A DNA stretch of 11,499 nucleotides from JBPBPI01 sp050954885. GTDB taxonomy: Bacteria; Pseudomonadota; Alphaproteobacteria; Caedimonadales; Caedimonadaceae. Made by a program: the position numbers and the translations under genes. The notes below the pieces were generated by a model. That model was not told the origin of the DNA. It did not search any database and worked only from the letters and a program-made list of their open reading frames with translations. Within the stretch, counting starts at the first letter, position 1. Every line of letters starts with the position of its first letter. This document shows positions 1 through 6,696 of this stretch, piece after piece. The stretch is from the NCBI GenBank assembly GCA_050954885.1, contig JBPBPI010000040.1, positions 1 through 11,499 on the forward strand, in the 5' to 3' direction.

Positions 1-2
1 AT

Positions 3-80
3 CTGATGGCCGGATTGATCAATTACCAACTCAGAGATGATAAGCCATCATTAGAAAGCATCCTTAATTTGAATCCTTAA
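3..80 (+). CDS. 3' end of a gene, probably an IS transposase (partial)
   Basis: An open frame enters from the left edge and ends at TAA (78-80). Its last 25 codons read LMAGLINYQLRDDKPSLES followed by a short Leu/Asn-rich end. The G-L-I-x-Y...KPS pattern is like the C-terminal tail of some DDE transposases, perhaps the IS982 group, where a hydrophobic helix is followed by a KPS motif. The bases just after the stop (about 80-96, with the core CAACTCGGGTT) could be the right-hand terminal inverted repeat, but the left end lies outside the window so this cannot be tested. With so few residues the family call is tentative; the existence of a reading frame ending here is more secure than its identity. 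Confidence 0.4.
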   Translation: MMAGLINYQLRDDKPSLESILNLNP

Positions 81-145
81 ACGCAACTCGGGTTAAATTA
101 TGTTATATGTCATTTCTATAAAATTTTTAAGAGTGTAAGCCAATA

Positions 146-424
146 TCAATTTGGCCTCATTTCGAAAAGAATTTTTTTATTTACAGCTTGAACATATCTT
201 TGAAGACTTTGAAGGGAGGGAAAATGATCACCACTTTCCATCCGCGCAATATGAGATTGAGACGTACACATTTTCTGAGCGACCTCTGCTTGGGTCATAT
301 GGGCCTCAAGACGCGCTTGAATTAAAGTGCGTGCAATATCAAATTCAGTTTGATGATTTTTATATTCTTGCGCCACAGATAAATCTGAAAGAAGTTCTTT
401 TTTCACCATCTCAAAGTCAGTCAT
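146..424 (-). CDS. HigA-like XRE-family antitoxin, partner toxin truncated
   Basis: This 92-residue protein has an N-terminal helical arm (1-30) and an XRE/Cro-type helix-turn-helix at about 34-81. Helices 2 and 3 are MTQAEVAQKM and SQSHIARMESG, followed by the usual P-S-L-x-x-L-x-x-Y-x-x-A. Length and layout fit HigA-type antitoxins, which bind and neutralise a RelE/HigB-fold mRNA endonuclease and repress their own operon. A strong ribosome binding site (AAGGAG, seven bases before the ATG) lies inside the end of the upstream toxin frame, and the two frames overlap by eight bases (ATGACTGA), the toxin-first arrangement of higBA. The antitoxin appears intact: all HTH positions are present and the C-terminus ends naturally. 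Because the toxin has lost its N-terminal half, it may now be an orphan regulator, or may neutralise a related toxin elsewhere in the genome. Confidence 0.85.
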   Translation of the reverse strand: MTDFEMVKKELLSDLSVAQEYKNHQTEFDIARTLIQARLEAHMTQAEVAQKMCTSQSHIARMESGDHFPSLQSLQRYVQAVNKKILFEMRPN

Positions 425-599
425 CTTTGATCTCCTTTATTCGTTTTTGTGCAATTGTTAACGCTTGTGACGGCGTTTTTTGAGTTTTTTTTATAAATGT
501 ATGCAAAATCACAATTTTTTGTTGGGCTGCAAGAATAGATCTGGCAATATTGTTATTTCCTTTCAAACGCATTTCCCATAGTTTTTCTTGTTTGATATA
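417..599 (-). pseudogene. HigB/RelE-like toxin remnant, N-terminal half missing
   Basis: Reading the minus strand directly upstream of the antitoxin gives about 60 codons ending in TGA (419-417). They contain LWEMRLKG, then KIVILHTFIKKTQKTP, then a final helix ending IAQKRIKEI. This is the C-terminal half of the phage-derived Gp49/HigB-like toxin family, whose members are about 100-115 residues and typically carry LWELR and LLHGFVKKTQKTP in these places. The family's N-terminal half is absent. Upstream the frame stays open only to about 632, shows no family resemblance and no ATG, GTG or TTG start, then meets TAA and TGA stops. No other frame in 600-690 restores it. I read this as a deletion with a breakpoint near 600, close behind map. 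The residual fragment is unlikely to be expressed as an active endonuclease. Confidence 0.8.
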
Positions 600-689
600 A
601 ATAACAATATAATTTATTTTTAGAGAAAATAATTAAAATCAATTAAACTTAAATAAAAACTTTTTATTACATCAGCTTAATAATAAAAT

Positions 690-1451
690 TTAATCTGATG
701 ATGTAAAAATTTCATGACCAGTTGCGGTGACGCCAATTGTATGTTCAAATTGAGCCGACAAAGAACGATCTTTGGTCACTGCGGTCCAACCATCATTCAA
801 AATTTTGACATGAGGTTTGCCAACGTTGATCATAGGTTCTATGGTGAAAAACATGCCTTCTTGTAACACGTCTCCCTGACCCGGCTCGCCATAATGCAAT
901 ACTTCTGGCAGATCGTGAAACACACGTCCTATGCCGTGGCCGCAAAAATCACGCACCACGGAAAATCGTTGAGCCTCGGCATAGCTTTGAATGGCATGTC
1001 CAATATCCCCTAATGTTGCCCCTGGTTTGACGATCTCAATGCCGCGTCTTAGACATTCATAAGTCACATCGATCAACCGACTGCCCAAAAGATTCACCTT
1101 GCCCACTTTGTACATGCGATTGGTGTCACCATGCCAACCATCTAAAATCACGGTAACATCGATATTTAAGATGTCACCATTTTGAAGGATTTTGGTGGCA
1201 CTTGGAATGCCGTGACAAATCACATGATTGACTGACGTACAGATTGATTTGGGAAAACCACGATAGTTCAAAGGCGCAGGAATGGCGTTGTGCGCCACAA
1301 TAAAGTCATGACACAGTGTGTTTAGCGCATCAGTTGACACACCTGGTTTGACGTAATCCGAAATGTAATTCAGGGTTTGAGCCGCCAATTTACCAGCTTT
1401 TCGCATACCGTCAAAGTCAGCAGCGTCATGTATTTTAATAGACCGATTCAT
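690..1451 (-). CDS. map: Type I methionine aminopeptidase
   Basis: The 253-residue product removes the initiator methionine from nascent proteins in the cytoplasm, an essential step. It has the normal bacterial type Ia length with no N-terminal extension. All five metal ligands of the pita-bread fold are visible: D98 (in LNIDVT), D109 (in GWHGDT), H172 (in GHGIG), E205 (in FTIEPM) and E236 (in FEHT). The catalytic histidine is H80 (in NHVICHG). Each is shifted by one from the E. coli enzyme. The ATG at 1451 gives the expected N-terminus, although the bases before it show no good Shine-Dalgarno sequence. sfsA lies 52 bases upstream on the same strand, a pairing common in Alphaproteobacteria, so the two are probably co-transcribed. 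No clear terminator follows; the remnant toxin lies beyond an AT-rich gap. Confidence 0.97.
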   Translation of the reverse strand: MNRSIKIHDAADFDGMRKAGKLAAQTLNYISDYVKPGVSTDALNTLCHDFIVAHNAIPAPLNYRGFPKSICTSVNHVICHGIPSATKILQNGDILNIDVTVILDGWHGDTNRMYKVGKVNLLGSRLIDVTYECLRRGIEIVKPGATLGDIGHAIQSYAEAQRFSVVRDFCGHGIGRVFHDLPEVLHYGEPGQGDVLQEGMFFTIEPMINVGKPHVKILNDGWTAVTKDRSLSAQFEHTIGVTATGHEIFTSSD

Positions 1452-1503
1452 AAAATATCCAAGATATCTGGGGGAAAAATTTCATGAGGAGAGATTAAAA
1501 CAT

Positions 1504-2217
1504 TTAAATTGAAACTTCAACAGGGTTCACAATTTCAATACCATCGGGTGTAAGGGCACAGGCATAGGCCAAGAACTCGACCCCTTCTTTTAAGGCTTGT
1601 TGGGCGGTTTTGGCATAAATGGGATCGATGTCAGCCGCGAGTGCAAAGCTTTTACAATCTTGCCGCTGTAGGACATAAAGCATGACTGCCCGCATTCCCT
1701 CTTGGCAAACTTTGATCAATTCTTGCAAATGTTTGGTGCCACGCGTGGTGACACAATCGGGGAACAAGGCAATATCGCCAATGCGCATATGAACCTGTTT
1801 AACTTCAAGGTAACATTTGTTTCCTTGATCATTTGTTAATAAAAAATCAATCCGTGAATTGGTGCCATATTTGACTTCTCGTCTATAGATGGGATAATCC
1901 GCTAGTTCCAAAATTCTTTTGTGTTGCAAAGCTTTTTCGACCAATCGGTTGGGCATTTGGGTGTTGATCCCAATGATACTGCCCTTGATGTCCACCAATT
2001 CCCAGGTGTATCTTAATTGTCGTTTGCTGTCCTCCGACACCTCTGACACCCACACGGGTGTGCCCGGAATTAAAAGCCCCAACATGGCCCCAGAATTGGC
2101 GCAATGGGCAATGATCTCGCGACCATCATCCAAGATGATATCAGCAAAAAATCGTTTGTAACGCCGGACAAATCGGCCCGGTAAAAGTGACGGTGTAAAT
2201 TGAATCACTGGGAACAA
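1504..2217 (-). CDS. sfsA: SfsA family DNA-binding/nuclease-like protein
   Basis: This is a full-length SfsA homolog of about 237 residues. SfsA was named for stimulating sugar fermentation genes in E. coli; its real biochemical role is unclear. The family combines an N-terminal OB-like DNA-binding domain (about 1-80, with the opening GRFVRRYKRFFADI and HCANSGAM) and a C-terminal PD-(D/E)XK nuclease-like fold. The candidate active-site residues are D124 in SRIDFLL and E138/K140 in YLEVKQV. Further signatures are FPDCVTTRGTKHLQEL, AADIDPIYA and GVEFLAYAC. The start is uncertain. TTG at 2217 sits only three bases after an AAAGG, whereas GTG at 2208 would give MIQFTPSLLPGRF, closer to typical family N-termini, with a 12-base spacing. 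The unknown gene ending at 2238 is 20 bases upstream and map lies downstream, suggesting one transcript. Confidence 0.95.
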   Translation of the reverse strand: MFPVIQFTPSLLPGRFVRRYKRFFADIILDDGREIIAHCANSGAMLGLLIPGTPVWVSEVSEDSKRQLRYTWELVDIKGSIIGINTQMPNRLVEKALQHKRILELADYPIYRREVKYGTNSRIDFLLTNDQGNKCYLEVKQVHMRIGDIALFPDCVTTRGTKHLQELIKVCQEGMRAVMLYVLQRQDCKSFALAADIDPIYAKTAQQALKEGVEFLAYACALTPDGIEIVNPVEVSI

Positions 2218-2237
2218 TTACCTTTTTTTAAATCAAT

Positions 2238-3014
2238 TTAATTTGCTTCTTCTAATTTCTTTGCCATAAGATATTGTTGTATAAGCTTAATTTCATCATA
2301 AGTAGGCACAGTTGAAAGAAATGTAAGACGATTACAAACTTTTAAGAATAAATTACAATCAAAATTATATTTTTCAGCGTATAAAATGGCTTTGACAACT
2401 AAATTTTGTTTTTCTTTTAAATCTGCAATTATATCCAAACTTCGACTTACGATTTGTGCAAATTCTTCTTCTTGCGTTAGACCCTTTATTTTCTGATTAA
2501 ATGCTTTGCTTGATTTAAATTTTGTTTGTCGGAAATCATTTATTTTTAAACAAGGCAGCAGGATATTATCTATCAAACAATTTGGCAAATGACCCAATTC
2601 ATAAAATACGGATAGAATTCTGCCAATATTGCCACTGGCGGAAATAATGTAAATAAATTTAGAATTTTTGGTAAAAAAAGTTGTGATATTGTGATCAAAA
2701 TCAAAGCAATCAAATTTATAGGGCTTAATATATCTTTGAGCCGTAATCGTTGTAATATTTGAAGGACTATCAATTTCTAAAAAATTAATGTTTATTTGTT
2801 CGATAAATGTGTTGTTAACGAATGATTTAATTTCATATGTAGAGAGATCTTGATTATCTTTTTCTTTTAATAGTGTCACTTCCCAATCTTCTATTTTATC
2901 TGCTTTGGCATATTGAGATTGAGGAATAAGTATCTCTGATTTCAAATCATTTTGTGTCTCACTCGCGTAAGATAAAGATATCATCGCTACAAAAATAAAA
3001 AAATATTTGATCAT
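2238..3014 (-). CDS. Exported protein of unknown function, shorter paralog of a pair
   Basis: I do not recognise this 258-residue protein as a member of a named family. It begins with a typical signal peptide: K3, a hydrophobic stretch FFIFVAMISL, then SYA-SE, with cleavage likely after A18. A good Shine-Dalgarno sequence (AGGAAGG) precedes the ATG. The rest is rich in Lys, Asn, Ile and Phe and looks mainly helical, with no transmembrane segment. Residues 129-193 align with 128-197 of the larger neighbour at 3166-4230: both have FYE, a Leu and Cys in the same spacing, a Ser-Ser-x-x-F-x-Q-K core and a Glu-rich E-x-x-F-x-x-I segment. IEDWE (41-45) against LEDWN and IKLIQ against VKLIQ near the end support the match. 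Compared with that neighbour it lacks about 100 C-terminal residues. Base composition is much more AT-rich than sfsA or map. Confidence 0.8.
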   Translation of the reverse strand: MIKYFFIFVAMISLSYASETQNDLKSEILIPQSQYAKADKIEDWEVTLLKEKDNQDLSTYEIKSFVNNTFIEQININFLEIDSPSNITTITAQRYIKPYKFDCFDFDHNITTFFTKNSKFIYIISASGNIGRILSVFYELGHLPNCLIDNILLPCLKINDFRQTKFKSSKAFNQKIKGLTQEEEFAQIVSRSLDIIADLKEKQNLVVKAILYAEKYNFDCNLFLKVCNRLTFLSTVPTYDEIKLIQQYLMAKKLEEAN

Positions 3015-3035
3015 GTCTTTGCCTTCCTGTTTATA

Positions 3036-3063
3036 ATTTTAGGTTTTGATATTTACATATCAA
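3036..3063 (-). promoter_or_regulatory. Candidate promoter of the 258-residue exported protein gene
   Basis: On the minus strand TTGATA (3063-3058) is followed after 16 bases by TAAAAT (3041-3036), each one mismatch from the sigma-70 consensus. The predicted transcript would begin near 3029 with a very short leader that still holds the AGGAAGG ribosome binding site. The palindrome at 3045-3064 covers the -35 box and most of the spacer. The match is good, but AT-rich DNA produces such pairs by chance. Confidence 0.4.
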
Positions 3064-3064
3064 A
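3045..3064. repeat. Perfect 8-bp inverted repeat, operator-like
   Basis: TTTGATAT and ATATCAAA flank the four-base spacer TTAC. Neither strand has a T-run after it, so it is not an intrinsic terminator. Its position over the candidate promoter of the gene starting at 3014 suits a repressor site. That role is inference. Confidence 0.4.
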
Positions 3065-3165
3065 TAAACACAATCAATTTAAATCAATATCTCCCTTTAA
3101 AAGTTTTTCGACAAAAATAGAATTAAAAAAACAGGTAGAAATTTTCTATCTATTTTTACATAATT

Positions 3166-4230
3166 TTAATTCTGATTTGATGATGCAAGTATTGAATTTT
3201 TAAGTTGTTGCTCAAGGTCTTTAATTTTTTGATTTTGGTCCGAAAGCAATAAAAGAAGACTGACGGCATTATCAAAATCCAATAATTTAAAATTTTGTAA
3301 AGCAATCGGCAAAGGATCAGATATCAATTGACCATTGTTATAGATCATTTTGATCAAAAGATCCAATTGAGCATCAAATTTAGGATCTCTTGTACACAAA
3401 GATGTTGAAAGTAACGTTTTCAATGCTTGAAGATAACGTTTTTTAAAATCTGGTTCTGTGGCATCATTCATTTCAATATCACTTTGGATAAGTTTGACTT
3501 GACTATGAAATGAAGAACCAACGTCTATGATTTCTTGAGCCAATTCTTTAATCAAGATTGACCAAGTAGGATTATTTTCATGTAAATAAAAAATGACGAT
3601 TGCAATAAAATATTCACGATAAACGTAAGGTTTATATCTCTCTAAATTTTGATAAAGTATCGTTTTAAAATCTTGTTCTGTACCATTTTTGGGAAAAAAT
3701 TGAATTAACTTCTGGACAAATTTACGAGAACTACTCCGAAAATCTTTAATTATAACATCTCGATTTGCCATTTTATCTAATATTATATTAAGTATACAAT
3801 CAGATAAACAATTACTTTCGTAAAAAAATTCTAAAAATTCTGAAAAATTATTACTTTCATTTACTTGATAATATCTTTCTAAATTTTCATCTATATCATC
3901 ATCCATAAAATTTTTTTTGAATTGAGATGATACTTTTAAAGATTTTCTTGTCCAAATACGAATACCATGATGCTCATCCTTATAACAAAATAATGTAATA
4001 GATCTAATAACATTATTATAATCACGGCTATTTATTTTAAATACTGAATCCACATGATTCTGGTATTTATCAAAATTCTTTTCAAATCTTTTGTAAAAAT
4101 TCCAATCTTCTAACCTCTCACCCGGTGCCTGTTTTTGAACTTGAAGCATATTTTCTGAAGGTTCTTTAATATTTTCACTGGCCATACATATTGACGTAAA
4201 TAAAGAACAAATTAAGAGGGCTTTTTTCAT
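3166..4230 (-). CDS. Exported protein of unknown function, longer paralog with C-terminal coiled coil
   Basis: This 354-residue protein has no family I can name. The N-terminus MKKALLICSLFTSICMA-SEN is a clear signal peptide with likely cleavage after A17, so the mature protein should cross the inner membrane. The remainder is mainly helical and charged, without further membrane segments. Residues 128-197 match the neighbour at 2238-3014, as do LEDWN (40-44) and VKLIQ (245-249). The extra C-terminal part (about 255-354) ends in a Leu-rich helix and a heptad-like SDQNQKIKDLEQQLKNS, probably a short coiled coil. It contains few cysteines and no visible catalytic motif. An AAAGG lies about ten bases before the ATG, and a perfect TTGACA -35 box is present on the minus strand at 4287-4282, although its -10 partner (CAAATT) is poor. 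The gene is transcribed away from the stress protein gene. Confidence 0.8.
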   Translation of the reverse strand: MKKALLICSLFTSICMASENIKEPSENMLQVQKQAPGERLEDWNFYKRFEKNFDKYQNHVDSVFKINSRDYNNVIRSITLFCYKDEHHGIRIWTRKSLKVSSQFKKNFMDDDIDENLERYYQVNESNNFSEFLEFFYESNCLSDCILNIILDKMANRDVIIKDFRSSSRKFVQKLIQFFPKNGTEQDFKTILYQNLERYKPYVYREYFIAIVIFYLHENNPTWSILIKELAQEIIDVGSSFHSQVKLIQSDIEMNDATEPDFKKRYLQALKTLLSTSLCTRDPKFDAQLDLLIKMIYNNGQLISDPLPIALQNFKLLDFDNAVSLLLLLSDQNQKIKDLEQQLKNSILASSNQN

Positions 4231-4435
4231 AGATGTTACCTTTTATAATTCAAAAAATAATTTGTTAAATTTATTGATGATTGTCAAAGAGTTGCTTTAT
4301 TAATCGACTTCGGAATATCAAAGTAAAGTATTTTAATCAAATTTTAATAAATATCTTCCTTTTAGCTGCTTTCCTCTAGCGCGGAAATATAAATCATTTT
4401 ACAATGAATTAGACTTTAATAAGGGAGATAAAATA
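4231..4435. other. Divergent intergenic region
   Basis: These 205 AT-rich bases separate two divergently transcribed genes and must hold both promoters. The minus-strand TTGACA at 4287-4282 and a plus-strand TATAAA at 4388-4393 are the best partial matches; neither has a convincing partner box. AAGGGAG at 4421-4427 is the ribosome binding site of the stress protein gene. I see no RNA gene or repeat here. Confidence 0.4.
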
Positions 4436-5269
4436 ATGATTAAACGCGCAATCCTGGTACTTGATGATTCCGAAGTCGGCCGTGCAGCGCGCACCTATGC
4501 CATTGAGTTTTCAAAACAGCACCAAATTGAATTGATGGGTGTTGCTGTGTTGGACACACCTTGGCTGACCGCGGCTCAGCCTGAACCTCTTGGTGGATCT
4601 GCTTTCAAAATTCGACGTGACGAAGAAATTTTACGCTTGACGCAATCTCGCATTACGGATTTGCAAACAGAATTTAAAAATCTTTGTGTTCAAGAAAATG
4701 TCACCTTTCAATCGGCGCAAATTGAAGGCTTTCCGGCCAATGAAATTGAAGTCGTAGCATCTCAAGGAGATTTGATTATCATTGGTAAAACCACTCATTT
4801 TCATTTTGATTTGGATGAAGATTCTGATATCACGGTCAAACACATTGCCCATGATAATCCGCGTCCTGTGATTACGGTTCCCAGTGTGCCAGCCTCCAGT
4901 CAAGTTGTCATGGTCGCCTATAACGGTCATATTCGCTCGGCCCGTGCCCTGCATATGTACTTATTGTTGAATTTAGGCGCGGGTAAACAAATTCATTTGG
5001 TTCATGTTAACAAGGACGCCGAAGAAGGTCATGAAATTTTATCGCTGGCTTCAAAATTATGTGCCTCTCACGGCATTCAAGCCCAAAGTCATTTGTTAAA
5101 TGATCATCATTCCACCGGCGATGTGTTACTGGAACATGCCCGCAAATTAAATGCCTAACTGATTGTCATGGGCGGATTTGGCCACACCATCATCCGTGAA
5201 GCCTTATTTGGATCGTGTTCCAAAACCATGTTAAAGAAATCTGAAATTCCTTTATTTATTCATCATTAA
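4436..5269 (+). pseudogene. Tandem universal stress protein (UspA) gene interrupted by in-frame TAA
   Basis: The frame from 4436 encodes 240 residues to TAA at 5156-5158 and then continues in the same frame for 36 codons to TAA at 5267-5269. The total of 277 codons is the usual length of a two-domain Usp. Domain 1 (about 1-150) opens with MIKRAILVLDDSE and ends DLIIIGK...RPVITVP, but lacks the GxxG-x9-G(S/T) loop. Domain 2 starts near 155 (QVVMVAYNGHIRSARAL). Its expected LIVMGGFGHT...ALFGS loop, a full G-2x-G-9x-GS nucleotide-binding motif, lies entirely beyond the stop. Without readthrough the protein loses its last strand and its only recognisable ATP-binding motif. Codons on both sides of the TAA are undamaged, so the change looks recent, or could be a single-base sequence error (for example GAA or CAA read as TAA). 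AAGGGAG precedes the ATG; a terminator follows. Confidence 0.85.
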
Positions 5270-5289
5270 AATATTTAAAATTAATTTAT

Positions 5290-5319
5290 GTGCAGATCAT
5301 TTTTGGTCTGCACTTTTTT
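5290..5319 (+). terminator. Rho-independent terminator of the stress protein gene
   Basis: GTGCAGATC (5290-5298) pairs with GGTCTGCAC (5305-5313), giving nine pairs including one G-U wobble around the loop ATTTTT. Six T residues follow (5314-5319). It lies 20 bases after the second stop of the interrupted stress protein gene, which suggests that the transcription unit was built to include the region after the in-frame TAA. Confidence 0.9.
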
Positions 5320-5356
5320 ATAATTTTGTTAAATATAAAATTATCATGGTATTGGT

Positions 5357-5383
5357 TTGACACGCATATTTTATCGCTATGGT
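5357..5383 (+). promoter_or_regulatory. Weak candidate promoter for the repeat-containing exported protein
   Basis: A perfect TTGACA (5357-5362) is followed after 15 bases by TATGGT (5378-5383). The spacer is short and the -10 box imperfect. The position, directly after a terminator and before the preferred start at 5414, is suitable. Confidence 0.3.
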
Positions 5384-5413
5384 GCCAAAAAATTAATGTT
5401 AAAGGTATGTTTT

Positions 5414-6646
5414 ATGATCCCTAAATTATTTCACATGATTCTTTTGTCAGCCGTCTCTGTTTTTTCTTTTACCGTTTTTTCATCTCAACAAGAAAATTTG
5501 GATATTGAAAAAAATGATAAATATTTACATCAAAGAGAAGCTTTTCCTCTATCTAAAAATGATAGATTGAACGATAACTTGTCAAAATCTTTGGACGCCT
5601 CTAAAAATAAAACTGATTTGAATACAATTGTAAATTCATTTTCTTTGCCTGCAAATACATTTTCTTACTTACGTTTTGACCTCAATCATAAACCGTTAAA
5701 TATTGATATATCTTATTATTATAGGCCTGATCTAGATATATCTTCTTTTTACCTTTATGAATCAACCGGCTTTAAAAGAAAAAGAGAAGAAAAATTTTTA
5801 GAATTACCCCATCCCAAAAAAGCAAAAATACAGGATAATTTAATAATACCTGCTTTATCCCTTGAAACCGATAATTCAAATTTAGAGCAATCTACGTGTA
5901 AGACTATGTTTGATCCGAAACAAACCTTGCTAACCAATGATAATTGGAGAAAAGCTCGTGCTCTTATAAAACTTTATACTGAAAAACATCCCGAAGCAAC
6001 AGATGCACAAATTGCAGAAATTATAGGGATAAAACCATATTATACAAAAAAAAATTTATCCGCCATAAAAATGAAACCTCTTGACGCACATGACCTTGAT
6101 ATCCATAAATTGCAACAATATGTAAATGAAAATCCTATTTATAATATTTATTCCAAAGTTTATAAAAAAAGAACTTCTAACTTCTTTAATGAACAAAACG
6201 TAAAAGAAATATCAGATAAAATTAATTTGCTTTTAAACAAATATACGCCAAACCCCAACAAGCCGTTAAAATTAACCAAGAATATGTTTGGGCACTCTAA
6301 AGAAAAAGGTAAAATGAATGTGAAACAATTAGACATGGCGGCAATATTGGTAAAATTTTACATGGATTTATATCCAAATGTTAAAATTAATCAAATTTCC
6401 AAAGCAACTGGTATAAAATATTTTTCTATATTTTATGGTATTGGTAAAATAAAAGAAAATAAAATTTCTCTCAATAATATAAGCAGAAGAGATCTTTTTA
6501 AACTTAAATCATATGCCAAACATTTCCCCCCTTTTGATTCTAATGACAATTCTGGTCATAATGACAATTCTGGTCATAATGACAATTCTGGTCATAATGA
6601 CAATTTTGATTCTGACTCTGATTCTATTACTGAAATTGAAGTATAA
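5414..6646 (+). CDS. Exported protein with duplicated HTH-like segment, NLS-like motif and repeat tail; unknown function
   Basis: I chose ATG 5414 (410 residues) because AAAGG lies eight bases before it and translation then begins with a signal peptide, MIPKLFHMILLSAVSVFSF. A TTG at 5357 and an ATG at 5396 are in frame but lack a ribosome binding site. No named family is recognisable. Residues 20-110 are polar and perhaps disordered. Residues 121-138 hold a basic cluster, KRKR then PKKAK. Residues 178-241 and 306-372 are two copies of a helical unit, each with A-x-x-L-[IV]-K-x-Y...P...Q-I...G-I-K, shaped like a small helix-turn-helix. The C-terminus (about 376-410) is three copies of NDNSGH and a D/S-rich acidic end. 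The gene is strongly AT-rich. Signal peptide, basic cluster and HTH-like repeats together suggest a protein made for a host compartment, but this is inference. Confidence 0.75.
   Translation: MIPKLFHMILLSAVSVFSFTVFSSQQENLDIEKNDKYLHQREAFPLSKNDRLNDNLSKSLDASKNKTDLNTIVNSFSLPANTFSYLRFDLNHKPLNIDISYYYRPDLDISSFYLYESTGFKRKREEKFLELPHPKKAKIQDNLIIPALSLETDNSNLEQSTCKTMFDPKQTLLTNDNWRKARALIKLYTEKHPEATDAQIAEIIGIKPYYTKKNLSAIKMKPLDAHDLDIHKLQQYVNENPIYNIYSKVYKKRTSNFFNEQNVKEISDKINLLLNKYTPNPNKPLKLTKNMFGHSKEKGKMNVKQLDMAAILVKFYMDLYPNVKINQISKATGIKYFSIFYGIGKIKENKISLNNISRRDLFKLKSYAKHFPPFDSNDNSGHNDNSGHNDNSGHNDNFDSDSDSITEIEV
6542..6605 (+). repeat. 18-bp tandem repeat inside the coding region
   Basis: Three perfect copies of AATGACAATTCTGGTCAT (6542-6559, 6560-6577, 6578-6595) are followed by ten matching bases. 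In the reading frame each copy encodes NDNSGH. The unit length is a multiple of three, so copy number could change by slippage without shifting the frame. Confidence 0.97.
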
Positions 6647-6696
6647 AATGAAGAAGAATCTATTATTTCAGAAAAAATGCATTTTATTCACACTAA

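Noticed and set aside
151..483. A 110-codon plus-strand open frame across the antitoxin
   Set aside because: It is the antisense shadow of the antitoxin and toxin remnant, whose protein motifs on the minus strand are clear. No ribosome binding site supports it.
667..706. Inverted repeat TTACATCA/TGATGTAA around the end of map as a terminator
   Set aside because: The stem is eight pairs, but the loop is over 20 bases long and no T-run follows on the minus strand. It also overlaps the last codons of map.
1883..2161. Open frames on both strands inside sfsA
   Set aside because: sfsA is intact and recognisable through this whole stretch; these frames have no motifs and no start signals.
3110..3150. 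Terminator for the longer exported paralog from the TAGAA/TTCTA hairpin followed by T residues on the minus strand
   Set aside because: The stem is only five A/T-rich pairs with a three-base loop, and the T-run is separated from it. Too weak to list.
4631..4954. A 107-codon minus-strand frame inside the stress protein gene
   Set aside because: The plus-strand frame has clear Usp domain features; the antisense frame has no recognisable sequence.
6542..6605. The 18-bp array as a CRISPR
   Set aside because: The copies are directly adjacent with no spacers and lie in frame inside a coding region.
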